DNA from: Chania multitudinisentens RB-25
GTDB lineage: Bacteria; Pseudomonadota; Gammaproteobacteria; Enterobacterales; Enterobacteriaceae
Length of the DNA stretch: 64,000 nucleotides
Direction: 5' to 3'
Assembly: GCF_000520015.2 (NCBI RefSeq)
Contig: NZ_CP007044.2
Location: 5,146,001 to 5,210,000 of the forward strand
In this document: in pieces, positions 16,340-25,103 of the stretch
Layout of the letters: every line of letters starts with the position of its first letter
How positions within the stretch are numbered: position 1 is the stretch's first letter
Notes under the pieces: generated by a model
Told to the model about the DNA's origin: nothing
Seen by the model: the letters and a program-made list of their open reading frames with translations, nothing else
The model's database searches: none
Program-made: the position numbers and the translations under genes

Positions 16340-16747
16340 CTAATCATCTACAGCATTAGCCTGCGCAACCAGTAGCCTGATGATATTGGCATTTGCTTCT
16401 GGAAATTCTTCTTCTCGTAAATCAGCCTGTTTCACCCAACGCATCGGCTGCCCTTCACGGCCATAAGGTTGCCCAGCCCAACTTTCCACCAAATAGAAAT
16501 TCAGCGTCACAATTCGATCGGTGAAACGGTGCTCCAGCACATCTAACAACTGCACCTGCTGTAGGTTAATCCCGGTTTCTTCCTGCAATTCACGGCATAA
16601 TGCCTGCTCCGGCGTTTCCCCCTGCTCAACTTTCCCACCGGGAAACTCCCAAAAGCCGGCCATGTGCGAATCGGCAGCACGGCGCGTAATAAAAATTTCC
16701 TGCTGTGGGTTACGGATAATACCTACAGCGATGTTCAGATGTTTCAT
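16340..16747 (-). CDS. mutT: 8-oxo-dGTP diphosphatase MutT
   Basis: MutT hydrolyses 8-oxo-dGTP to the monophosphate and so prevents A:T to C:G mutations. The product has 135 residues (E. coli 129). The Nudix box GGKVEQGETPEQALCRELQEETGI lies near residues 37-60 with all catalytic glutamates. The start is the ATG at 16747 behind GGAGG; an in-frame TTG four codons upstream would put the ribosome binding site inside the gene and is rejected. It lies downstream of secA but a strong terminator separates them. Confidence 0.96.
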   Translation of the reverse strand: MKHLNIAVGIIRNPQQEIFITRRAADSHMAGFWEFPGGKVEQGETPEQALCRELQEETGINLQQVQLLDVLEHRFTDRIVTLNFYLVESWAGQPYGREGQPMRWVKQADLREEEFPEANANIIRLLVAQANAVDD

Positions 16748-16782
16748 CGTATCCTCCAAATTGTCTCTCAGGGCATTCCACC

Positions 16783-16810
16783 CAAAAAAAGAGGTTCAGC
16801 AAGCTGAACC
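16783..16810 (-). terminator. Rho-independent terminator of secA
   Basis: On the minus strand GGTTCAGC, 2-nt loop, GCTGAACC (16793-16810), then CTC and seven T residues. It should end most secM-secA transcripts before mutT. Confidence 0.88.
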
Positions 16811-16843
16811 CCTACATTTCGTTTAGCTACACATTGCAACCGC

Positions 16844-19555
16844 TTATTTTTGCAAGCGGCCGTGGCACTGCTTGTATTTCTTACCAGAACCACATGGGCA
16901 AGGATCGTTACGGCCCACCTTGCGTTCAGCAATAACGGGGCTGTTGGGATCGGTGATAGCCAATGCATTCTCTTCCTGATGGCTCAAATGCTGTTGGCGC
17001 GCCAAGCGCTCGGCTTCTTCACGGCGCTGTTGTTCCAGAGCTTCAACCTCTTCCGGCATACGCACTTGAACCTTGCTCAGCACGCTGATCACTTCGTACT
17101 TCAATGACTCCAGCATCGTGCCAAACATATTGAAAGATTCACGTTTGTATTCCTGCTTAGGATCTTTTTGCGCATAGCCACGCAGGTGGATACCCTGACG
17201 CAGGTAATCCATTGCCGCCAAGTGCTCTTTCCAAAGGGAGTCTAGCGTTTGCAGCATGACTCCCTTCTCGAAGTTGCGCATCATCTCAGCCCCAACAACT
17301 TCTTCTTTACGCAGGTAATCTTCCTTCGCTTTCTCCAAAATACGCTCACGCAGCGTTTCTTCATGCAGCTCTGGTTCTTTGTCCAACCACTCGGCGATTG
17401 GCATATCCAGATCGAAATCGTTTTTCAGACGCTCTTCCAGACCCTGTATATCCCACATTTCTTCCAGCGACTGCGGTGGAATATAGTTATCAATGGTAGT
17501 TTTAAATACGTCTTCACGAATGCTGGTAATGGTTTCGCTTACGTCTGACACATCCAGCAATTCATTACGCTGGCTGTAGATCGCCCGGCGCTGATCGTTA
17601 GCCACATCGTCATATTCCAGCAACTGCTTACGAATATCGAAGTTACGGCTTTCAACTTTACGCTGCGCGTTGGCAATCGCCTTCGTCACCCATGGGTGCT
17701 CAATCGCTTCGCCATCTTTCATGCCCAATTTGCGCATCATGCCGGATACACGATCCGAAGCAAAAATACGCATCAGCGCATCTTCCATCGACAGATAAAA
17801 ACGCGAAGAACCGGCATCCCCTTGACGACCAGAACGACCACGCAGCTGGTTATCAATACGGCGTGACTCATGGCGCTCAGTACCAATAATATGCAAACCA
17901 CCCGCTGCCAGCACGGTATTATGGCGGATTTGCCAAGCATCTTTAATCGCCGTAATCTGCTCTTCGGTTGGTTCTTCCAACTGCGCGATTTCGGCCTGCC
18001 AGCTGCCGCCCAGCACGATATCCGTACCACGGCCTGCCATGTTGGTCGCGATGGTTACCGCACCCGTCTGGCCTGCCTGTGCCACAATATCTGCTTCCAT
18101 CGCGTGGAACTTGGCGTTCAATACTTTGTGCTCAATACCCGCTTTCGTCAGTTCACGGGAAACCACTTCAGATTTTTCGATTGAGATCGTCCCCACTAAC
18201 ACCGGTTGCCCCTGAGTGGTTCGTTCGCGAATATCTTCAATGATCGCGGTAATCTTTTCTCTTTCAGTCATGTAAACCAGATCCGGCATATCTTTACGGA
18301 TCATTGGGCGGTTAGTCGGCACCACGATAGTATCCAGCTTATAAATAGAGCTGAATTCAAACGCTTCGGTATCCGCAGTACCGGTCATCCCGGCTAACTT
18401 CTCATACAAGCGGAAGTAGTTCTGGAAAGTGATCGAAGCCAGTGTCTGGTTTTCGTTTTGAATTTCCACGCCTTCTTTGGCTTCTACTGCCTGATGCAGG
18501 CCATCAGACCAGCGGCGCCCCTGCATGGTACGGCCAGTGTGTTCATCAACGATAATAACTTCGCCGTCTTTGACGATGTAGTCAACGTCACGGGTAAACA
18601 ACACATGGGCACGCAACGCAGCGGTCACATGGTGCATCAGCATAATGTTGGTTGGTGAGTACAATGACTCGCCCTCTTCCATAATGCCCGCGTCAACCAG
18701 CATTTCCTCAATCAGGATCAGACCACGTTCAGTCAGGTGTGCCTGACGCGCTTTTTCATCCACGGAGAAGTGGCCTTCACCCTGGAAAGTATCGGAGTCT
18801 TCTTTTTCCTGACGAATCAGTTTTGGGATCAGTTTGTTGACCTTGATGTACATCTCGGAGCTATCTTCGGCCGGGCCAGAGATAATCAGCGGCGTACGCG
18901 CTTCGTCGATCAGAATCGAGTCAACCTCATCCACCAACGCATAATGCAGTTTACGCTGCACGCGCTCTTCTGGGCTGAAGGCCATGTTGTCACGCAGGTA
19001 ATCAAAACCGTATTCGTTATTGGTACCGTAAGTAATGTCTGCGGCATAAGCTTCACGTTTCACCGGTGCAGGCATATTCGGCAGGTTGATACCTACACTC
19101 AGGCCAAGGAATTCGAACAACGGGCGGTTGTTTTCAGCATCACGCTGCGCCAGATAGTCGTTAACGGTAACCACATGCACACCACGGCCACTCAAAGCAT
19201 TCAAGTAAGCGGGCAGAGTTGCCGTTAGAGTTTTACCTTCACCAGTACGCATTTCGGCGATACAGCGATTATTCAATACCATCCCGCCGAGTAACTGCAC
19301 ATCGAAATGGCGCATACCGAACACGCGTTTACTGGCTTCACGAACCACGGCAAACGCTTCCGGGATCAGATTTTCCAATGCTTCGCCATTTTTCAGGCGC
19401 TCACGGAATTCGTTGGTTTTGGCCTGTAATTCACTGTCGGATAGTTTTTCCAGGTCCGGTTCCATACGATTGATCGCCTCAACCGCTTTACGCATACGGC
19501 GCAGGGTACGATCGTTGCTGCTGCCAAAAACTTTGGTCAATATTCTGTTTAACAT
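16844..19555 (-). CDS. secA: Preprotein translocase ATPase SecA
   Basis: SecA pushes preproteins through SecYEG with ATP. The product has 903 residues (E. coli 901). Walker A MRTGEGKTLTATLP near residue 102; DEAD-type Walker B LVDEVDSILIDEARTPLIISG near 207; motif with GRGTDIVLGG near 510; the arginine finger region RIDNQLRGRSGRQGD near 570; the C-terminal zinc-binding tail RNDPCPCGSGKKYKQCHG for SecB and lipids. It follows secM by 86 bp and is expected to be induced when SecM stalls under secretion stress. Confidence 0.98.
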   Translation of the reverse strand: MLNRILTKVFGSSNDRTLRRMRKAVEAINRMEPDLEKLSDSELQAKTNEFRERLKNGEALENLIPEAFAVVREASKRVFGMRHFDVQLLGGMVLNNRCIAEMRTGEGKTLTATLPAYLNALSGRGVHVVTVNDYLAQRDAENNRPLFEFLGLSVGINLPNMPAPVKREAYAADITYGTNNEYGFDYLRDNMAFSPEERVQRKLHYALVDEVDSILIDEARTPLIISGPAEDSSEMYIKVNKLIPKLIRQEKEDSDTFQGEGHFSVDEKARQAHLTERGLILIEEMLVDAGIMEEGESLYSPTNIMLMHHVTAALRAHVLFTRDVDYIVKDGEVIIVDEHTGRTMQGRRWSDGLHQAVEAKEGVEIQNENQTLASITFQNYFRLYEKLAGMTGTADTEAFEFSSIYKLDTIVVPTNRPMIRKDMPDLVYMTEREKITAIIEDIRERTTQGQPVLVGTISIEKSEVVSRELTKAGIEHKVLNAKFHAMEADIVAQAGQTGAVTIATNMAGRGTDIVLGGSWQAEIAQLEEPTEEQITAIKDAWQIRHNTVLAAGGLHIIGTERHESRRIDNQLRGRSGRQGDAGSSRFYLSMEDALMRIFASDRVSGMMRKLGMKDGEAIEHPWVTKAIANAQRKVESRNFDIRKQLLEYDDVANDQRRAIYSQRNELLDVSDVSETITSIREDVFKTTIDNYIPPQSLEEMWDIQGLEERLKNDFDLDMPIAEWLDKEPELHEETLRERILEKAKEDYLRKEEVVGAEMMRNFEKGVMLQTLDSLWKEHLAAMDYLRQGIHLRGYAQKDPKQEYKRESFNMFGTMLESLKYEVISVLSKVQVRMPEEVEALEQQRREEAERLARQQHLSHQEENALAITDPNSPVIAERKVGRNDPCPCGSGKKYKQCHGRLQK

Positions 19556-19641
19556 GATTCTTAATATCTCTTACGTGACGGCAGAATACTGACCGCCAAC
19601 TCGCTGTTGTTTCATTGTTTTTGTAGCCCAAAGGGCGAGAA

Positions 19642-20175
19642 TTAGCTGAGGATGCCAGGCCCGGCACGGATGCCCTGCACCTGAGCAAGCCAGATCCCGG
19701 TCTGATGTTGCGCTAAAGCAGGGGCTACGGAACGATCTGTATCGCGGATAATGGTCGGTGGTTTCGGCTCATGCATCAGCAATGCATTGAGCGTGGAGAG
19801 CAGAGCCAGCTGTGCTGCCTGCAACGGCGGCTCAACAGCATCAGCTTCCGCTTCTTGCACTCGCGCATAAATTGCCTGCGGGGAAAAAGCAAAAGAGAGG
19901 TGACGAATAACGGTACGAAGCGCATGCTGGTGCCAATAATCAACGCTGAACGTTGGGCGCCGGTGCACTTCCTGCAACAACGCTAAACTGTTAAAAGCGT
20001 GACTGGCGGAATTCTGGCGGTTAAGGCTGGACGACGTGCTTGGTAATGAGGTTTGATCGGACGTGCCGGACAGGCTTTGGGGTACGCCAAGCGTAGCCGC
20101 GACCATCCCTAATAAAAGATGGGGCCAGAAATAACGTCTGCCAAATTGTCGCCAACGATTTAGAATACCGATCAC
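19642..20175 (-). CDS. secM: Secretion monitor SecM (translational arrest leader of secA)
   Basis: SecM is a secreted leader protein whose C-terminal segment stalls the ribosome until it is pulled by SecA; stalling exposes the secA ribosome binding site. The product has 177 residues (E. coli 170). The start is GTG (MIGILNRWRQFGRRYFWPHL, almost the E. coli N-terminus), with a long-charged signal peptide. The arrest region near residues 157-173 reads HQTGIWLAQVQGIRAGP, followed by four residues. Against E. coli FSTPVWISQAQGIRAGP, Trp, Gly, Ile, Arg, Ala, Gly and Pro are kept, but the Phe is His and the Ile after Trp is Leu. The middle (residues 35-65, Ser-rich) diverges. Only 26 bp separate it from the divergent DciA-like gene. 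Confidence 0.95.
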   Translation of the reverse strand: MIGILNRWRQFGRRYFWPHLLLGMVAATLGVPQSLSGTSDQTSLPSTSSSLNRQNSASHAFNSLALLQEVHRRPTFSVDYWHQHALRTVIRHLSFAFSPQAIYARVQEAEADAVEPPLQAAQLALLSTLNALLMHEPKPPTIIRDTDRSVAPALAQHQTGIWLAQVQGIRAGPGILS

Positions 20176-20201
20176 GAGTTTATTATCCGCCGGAGCACAT
20201 C

Positions 20202-20726
20202 ATGCGCGATAGCCGTCCACAATTATTAGATGTCCTGTTTGATGACGCTTCTGCAACAGAGAAAGGGCCGCTGCATAACGTTCAGCAACGCGCTGTTGCG
20301 CTACTGAAACTCAACCGCGCAGTTACAGGCCTATTGCCTGCTCAGTTGCACCCATGGTGCCGCGTCGCCAACTTCAGACAGGGTGTTTTAGTGCTTGAAA
20401 CCGCTAATGCCAGTTGGATGATGCGCTTACGCTATGAACAACCCAACTTGCTATCCGCACTACGAGCGCAAATTCTACCATCATTGTCATCAATCGACAT
20501 CAGGATTAATCCCGCCTTGATGGCAAAAGGAAGCAACCAGACCAAAAGCGCCGCAAAAATGACAGAAAATGAACAGTCGGCTGTACCATTCCGGCATCTG
20601 AGCCAAGAAAGTGCAGATGAATTACGGGGATTAGCGGCACGTTGCCCAGAGAAGTTACGGAAAATACTGGAACGATTAGCAGCATTGGCCGGAGAGAGTA
20701 CCAACGCTGCCGATCGTGATAAATAA
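20202..20726 (+). CDS. DUF721/DciA-like protein
   Basis: A 174-residue protein with the DUF721 (DciA) pattern: an N-terminal KH-like half (LKLNRAVTGLLPAQLHPWCRVANFRQGVLVLETANASWMMRLRYEQPNLL, residues 30-80) and a variable basic linker, ending in LRGLAARCPEKLRKILERLAALA. In many bacteria DciA loads the replicative helicase DnaB; enterobacteria use the phage-derived DnaC instead, so the role here is open. E. coli has no gene at this place, but dciA next to lpxC and secA is common in other proteobacteria. GGAG ribosome binding site at the start. It is divergent from secM (26 bp) and convergent with lpxC (12 bp). Confidence 0.75.
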   Translation: MRDSRPQLLDVLFDDASATEKGPLHNVQQRAVALLKLNRAVTGLLPAQLHPWCRVANFRQGVLVLETANASWMMRLRYEQPNLLSALRAQILPSLSSIDIRINPALMAKGSNQTKSAAKMTENEQSAVPFRHLSQESADELRGLAARCPEKLRKILERLAALAGESTNAADRDK

Positions 20727-20738
20727 TAACGGTATGCT

Positions 20739-21656
20739 TTACGCCAATACGGTGGACGGGGCTTTGAATGCCAGTGGCATTTCTGCTTCGTCCTGGAATG
20801 TTACATATTCCCACGCTTCCTGCTTCGCTAATACCGCTTGCAGCAGCTTATTGTTCAATGCATGGCCAGACTTGTACGCAGTAAACGCGCCAATAATGTT
20901 ATGGCCGCACATGAACAGATCGCCAATGGCGTCCAGCATTTTGTGGCGAACAAACTCGTCTTCGAAGCGCAGGCCGTCTTCGTTCAAGACGCGATAGTCA
21001 TCAACCACAATAGCGCAATCAAAACTGCCTCCCAGGGCCAAACCACGGGATTGCAGATATTCGATATCACGCATGAAACCGAAGGTACGTGCACGGCTGA
21101 TTTGGCGAACGAATGAATCGGCCGAGAAATCCAGACGATAACGCTGTGTGCTGGCATCAATTGCCGGGTGGTTGAAATCGATAGTGAAATCCAGACGGAA
21201 TCCATTATGCGGAGACAATTCAGCCCATTTATCACCATCTTCAACACGTACCGTCTCTTTCAGACGCAGGAATTTCTTCGCTGAGTTCAGTTCTTCAATG
21301 CCAGCATCCAGCAGCAGGAAGACGAACGGGCTGGCACTGCCATCCATAATAGGGATTTCAGCCGCATCAACTTCAATAATGATGTTATCAATACCCAAAC
21401 CCGCCAGCGCAGCATTAAGATGCTCAACGGTAGAAATACGCACGTCTGATTCATTCACCAGGCAAGTACAGAGCATGGTATCACGCACGGATTTTGCATC
21501 AGCCGGAAAATCAACCGGTGGATTCAAGTCAGTGCGACGATAGATGACCCCGGTATTAGCCGACGCGGGGCGCATTGTCAGCGTGACCTTTTTGCCGGTA
21601 TGTAAACCGACGCCAGTCGCCTGAACAATACGTTTTAATGTCCTTTGTTTGATCAT
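20739..21656 (-). CDS. lpxC: UDP-3-O-acyl-N-acetylglucosamine deacetylase
   Basis: LpxC is the zinc deacetylase that commits to lipid A synthesis. The product has 305 residues, as in E. coli. Zinc ligands: His in STVEHLNAALAG (near 79) and HKMLDAIGDL (His-238 and Asp-242); the catalytic Glu/His pair is in this framework, with the C-terminal GHNIIGAFTAYKSGHALN carrying the His near 265. The start is the ATG of MIKQRTLKRI; an upstream in-frame TTG is rejected. The C-terminal tail (MPLAFKAPSTVLA) is hydrophobic, consistent with the FtsH degradation signal of LpxC. Confidence 0.98.
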   Translation of the reverse strand: MIKQRTLKRIVQATGVGLHTGKKVTLTMRPASANTGVIYRRTDLNPPVDFPADAKSVRDTMLCTCLVNESDVRISTVEHLNAALAGLGIDNIIIEVDAAEIPIMDGSASPFVFLLLDAGIEELNSAKKFLRLKETVRVEDGDKWAELSPHNGFRLDFTIDFNHPAIDASTQRYRLDFSADSFVRQISRARTFGFMRDIEYLQSRGLALGGSFDCAIVVDDYRVLNEDGLRFEDEFVRHKMLDAIGDLFMCGHNIIGAFTAYKSGHALNNKLLQAVLAKQEAWEYVTFQDEAEMPLAFKAPSTVLA

Positions 21657-21756
21657 CGTTTTATCTCGCAATGTTTATCCAACCGGCCCAGCATACAGCA
21701 AGGCCGATGGGACAGTTTAACACAAAGAGCGGAGATTCCAAATTATCAGGTTATTC

Positions 21757-22911
21757 CTAGTCAGCCTGCTTACGTAAGAAGGCCGGGATATCCAAGTAAT
21801 CAGGCTCTTTATTAGGCGATGTACCCTGATCGTTCACCACCTTGGCTACCGGCTTGGCTTCCTGCGGCAACGGCGACATCCCATGCTGTTGGTAACGATG
21901 ATCCATCACTGGCTGGCTGGCTTGTTTATTGGTTACCAACGTGATTTCAGGGCGTTTATCCATACCGATACCGGTAGCTACCACGGTAACACGCAGTTCA
22001 TCGTTCATCTCTGGGTCCAGAGAAGTACCAATCACTACGGTCGCGTTATCAGAAGCGAAAGCACGGATAGTGTTACCCACGGTTTCAAATTCATCCAGAC
22101 GCAGGTCAAAACCAGCGGTAATGTTAACCAACACGCCACGGGCGCCGGACAAGTCGATGTCTTCCAGCAATGGGCTGGAGATCGCCATTTCCGCCGCTTC
22201 TTCGGCACGATCTTCACCACAGGCAACGCCGGAACCCATCATCGCGTAGCCCATTTCGGACATCACGGTGCGCACGTCAGCAAAGTCAACGTTCATCAGG
22301 CCTGGACGGGTAATCAGCTCAGCGATACCCTGCACTGCACCTTTCAGCACATCGTTGGCGGCGCCAAACGCGTCCAGCAGAGAGATACCTCGCCCCAGGA
22401 CTTTCAGCAATTTGTCGTTCGGGATGGTGATCAGCGAGTCCACATGTTTGGACAACTCCGCAATACCCTGCTCTGCGAACGCCATACGCTTCTTGCCTTC
22501 AAAATTGAAAGGCTTGGTCACCACGGCAACGGTCAGAATACCCAGATCTTTTGCCACTTCAGCCACCACGGGAGCAGCACCGGTACCCGTACCGCCCCCC
22601 ATGCCCGCCGCGATAAAGACCATGTCTGCACCTTCCAGGGCTGCGCGCAAAGCTTCGCGGTCTTCTTCCGCTGAATTACGACCCACTTCCGGGTTCGCGC
22701 CTGCTCCCAACCCTTTGGTAATACCGCTACCAATCTGGATGGTTTGGCCAACTGCCGTTTTACGAAGCGCTTGCGCGTCTGTATTAACAGCGAAGAATTC
22801 AACACCTTCGATGCGCTCACGCACCATGTGTTCAACGGCGTTGCCACCGCCGCCGCCGACGCCGATGACTTTAATCACCGCGTCATTGGTTAGTTCCATT
22901 GGTTCAAACAT
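21757..22911 (-). CDS. ftsZ: Cell division GTPase FtsZ
   Basis: FtsZ polymerises into the Z-ring. The product has 384 residues (E. coli 383). GTP-binding elements: VIKVIGVGGGGGNAVEHMV at 12-30, the tubulin signature GGGTGTG near 105-111, and the T7 loop NVDFADVRTVM near 205-215. The conserved C-terminal peptide DYLDIPAFLRKQAD is intact and is the binding site for FtsA, ZipA, ZapD and MinC. Last gene of the dcw cluster, 74 bp after ftsA. Confidence 0.98.
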   Translation of the reverse strand: MFEPMELTNDAVIKVIGVGGGGGNAVEHMVRERIEGVEFFAVNTDAQALRKTAVGQTIQIGSGITKGLGAGANPEVGRNSAEEDREALRAALEGADMVFIAAGMGGGTGTGAAPVVAEVAKDLGILTVAVVTKPFNFEGKKRMAFAEQGIAELSKHVDSLITIPNDKLLKVLGRGISLLDAFGAANDVLKGAVQGIAELITRPGLMNVDFADVRTVMSEMGYAMMGSGVACGEDRAEEAAEMAISSPLLEDIDLSGARGVLVNITAGFDLRLDEFETVGNTIRAFASDNATVVIGTSLDPEMNDELRVTVVATGIGMDKRPEITLVTNKQASQPVMDHRYQQHGMSPLPQEAKPVAKVVNDQGTSPNKEPDYLDIPAFLRKQAD

Positions 22912-22985
22912 AGTTTCTCTCCGTTTTGTGCCTGTCGCTGCGAGATCATAAAAAGATGACTCAGCATGATCTCTTTATTAAAACA

Positions 22986-24242
22986 TTAAAACTCTTTTCT
23001 CAGCCAACTATTGATACGTTTAAACCAATTGCCCACTGAGGCGCGTTTTTCTACTTCTGCCTCACCGTTCAGATGAGACTCTTTTCCATAGTGCAATAAC
23101 CCTACAGCAGTGGAGTAGTAAGGTTCCTGCGCGTAATCCGTCAAACCTGTAATATTCAAGGGCTGCCCGATGCGAACCTGGGTGTGAAACACCCGTTGCG
23201 CACAGGCTGCCAAGCCGTCAATCTGGGCTGCCCCACCGGTCAGCACAATACCTGCTGCCAGATGATGCTTCACCCCTTGGCTCCGGAGCTGCTCCTGCAA
23301 TTGCAAAATTTCATCGTTAACCAGATTCAGCAGTTCGGTGTAGCGTGGTTCAATGACTTCCGCCAGTGTCTGTCTTTGCAGACTACGGGGAGGACGCCCG
23401 CCAACGCTAGGCACTTCTACACTCTCATCCTTGCTGACAATCGATCCAAGCGCACAACCATGCCGAACTTTAATGGCTTCCGCGTCTGTCGGCGGCGTCC
23501 CGAAAGCATAAGCAATATCGCTGGTCACTACGTTACCGGCATAAGGGATCACTTTGGTGTGGCGCAAAGCACCACCGGTATACACCGCCATGTCCATGGT
23601 GCCGCCGCCGATATCCACCACGCAAACACCAAGCTCACGTTCATCTTCGGTCAGCACCGCGTAGCTGGCCGCCAGACCGGCGAAAATCAGTTGATCCACT
23701 TTCAAACCACAGCGCTCAACCGCTTTGACAATATTCTTTGCCATGTCGTTATGGCAGGTAATCAGGTGTACTTTGGCCTGCATACGCACGCCGGATAACC
23801 CAACCGGATTTTTGATCCCTTCCTGATAATCGATGGCATATTCCTGAGGAATGACATGCAGGATGCGGTGTTCATCACGGACGCGTACCGATTTGGCAGT
23901 ATGCACCACATTCTCTACATCTTCCTGAGTCACTTCCTCTTCTGAAATAGGCACCATGCCTATTTCATTCTGACAGCTGATATGTTTCCCCGATAAGGCG
24001 AGATAAACCGAAGATATCTGGCAATCAGCCATCAGTTCGGCCTGATCGATGGCACGCTGAACGCATTTGACTACCGACTCCAGGTCGTTAACGCCACCCT
24101 TATCCATACCGCGAGACGGGCAACTGCCCACCCCGATAATGTTGATCATGCCATCGGGCAGAACTTCCCCTACCAATGCGGAGACTTTTGCGGTACCGAT
24201 CTCCAGTCCAACTACCAGTTTTCTGTCCGTCGACTTGATCAT
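22986..24242 (-). CDS. ftsA: Cell division protein FtsA
   Basis: FtsA is an actin-fold ATPase that tethers FtsZ filaments to the membrane. The product has 418 residues (E. coli 420). Phosphate 1 motif VGLEIGTAKVSALVGE near 11-26; phosphate 2 VCVVDIGGGTMDMAVYTGG near 205; adenosine motif GIVLTGGAAQIDGL near 330. The C-terminal amphipathic membrane-targeting helix is present (GNWFKRINSWLRKEF). Its ATG overlaps the ftsQ stop by four bases. Confidence 0.98.
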   Translation of the reverse strand: MIKSTDRKLVVGLEIGTAKVSALVGEVLPDGMINIIGVGSCPSRGMDKGGVNDLESVVKCVQRAIDQAELMADCQISSVYLALSGKHISCQNEIGMVPISEEEVTQEDVENVVHTAKSVRVRDEHRILHVIPQEYAIDYQEGIKNPVGLSGVRMQAKVHLITCHNDMAKNIVKAVERCGLKVDQLIFAGLAASYAVLTEDERELGVCVVDIGGGTMDMAVYTGGALRHTKVIPYAGNVVTSDIAYAFGTPPTDAEAIKVRHGCALGSIVSKDESVEVPSVGGRPPRSLQRQTLAEVIEPRYTELLNLVNDEILQLQEQLRSQGVKHHLAAGIVLTGGAAQIDGLAACAQRVFHTQVRIGQPLNITGLTDYAQEPYYSTAVGLLHYGKESHLNGEAEVEKRASVGNWFKRINSWLRKEF

Positions 24243-25102
24243 TGTTGATTTGCCTGTGCCTGATTCTGTTGCTGATTACTGTTTGGCTGCTCACCGGCGG
24301 CCTGTACACCCGCTTGCTGGTCAATAAACGCCGGGGCCCAACCGACCGAAGCACCGGTGTCATAACGCAGATCGACATAGCTGACGCGTCTGTTTTCTGT
24401 TTGCCCTTGTTGCAACAGAATCGGGTAGAGCCCGATAAAACGTTGCAAACGCCCTATGCGATCGTCACGTCCCAATTCCAGCCGAACATCGTTATCTAAA
24501 GCCAACTGCCACGAATGGCGAGCGCTCATCGCCACCGTTTTAAGCTGATACCGGTTGGCCGCTAGTAGGCTGCTCATGGCGTGATAACCTTCCAATACAT
24601 CCTGTTCACTCCCCTCCGGGCCGTAGAACAGCGGTAATTTCTGCTTGCCTAAACGTTCTGCTGGTACGCTGAATGATTTGCCTTCAGCATCCACCATGTG
24701 CAAATCATTCCAATGTGCCACCGGGACGTATTCCACCAGATGGATCTTCAGCTCATCCGGCCATTGTTTCCGCACGCTGGCCTGCTTGATCCAGGGTAAA
24801 CGTTCAATCTGCTGCTGGATAATATCCACATCCTGCGTCATGAACGTGCCCGGCGCACCCAATACCAGGATCGCTTGGCGAATATCATCGTTGGTGGTGT
24901 AATGGCGCTCACCGGTCACCACCAGTTTCGAGAGCGGCAGGCGGCTGGCATCTTTCATCCAGCCAAGCACCGCCCAACCTCCCCACAGCATCGTCCCCAA
25001 CACCATCAGCAAGAAAATGATTCCCGCCAGTTGGCCTCCATTACTGCGGCGCGGGCCGTTATCTACCTCACGCTCGCGTATATTCAGGGCAGCTTGCGAC
25101 AT
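24239..25102 (-). CDS. ftsQ: Cell division protein FtsQ
   Basis: FtsQ is a single-pass inner membrane protein of the FtsQBL complex that activates septal peptidoglycan synthesis. The product has 287 residues (E. coli 276). A cytoplasmic tail is followed by a membrane segment near 25-48 (LAGIIFLLMVLGTMLWGGWA). The POTRA domain begins LSKLVVTGERHYTTNDDIRQA near 58. The C-terminus is a Gln/Asn-rich tail (QQQNQAQANQQ), a little longer than in E. coli. One base separates it from ddlB and it overlaps ftsA. Confidence 0.97.
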   Translation of the reverse strand: MSQAALNIREREVDNGPRRSNGGQLAGIIFLLMVLGTMLWGGWAVLGWMKDASRLPLSKLVVTGERHYTTNDDIRQAILVLGAPGTFMTQDVDIIQQQIERLPWIKQASVRKQWPDELKIHLVEYVPVAHWNDLHMVDAEGKSFSVPAERLGKQKLPLFYGPEGSEQDVLEGYHAMSSLLAANRYQLKTVAMSARHSWQLALDNDVRLELGRDDRIGRLQRFIGLYPILLQQGQTENRRVSYVDLRYDTGASVGWAPAFIDQQAGVQAAGEQPNSNQQQNQAQANQQ

Positions 25103-25103
25103 G

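Noticed and set aside
21883..22674. 263-codon plus-strand frame opposite ftsZ
   Set aside because: Antisense shadow of a highly conserved, codon-biased gene; rich in His and Gln as expected from reversed codons.
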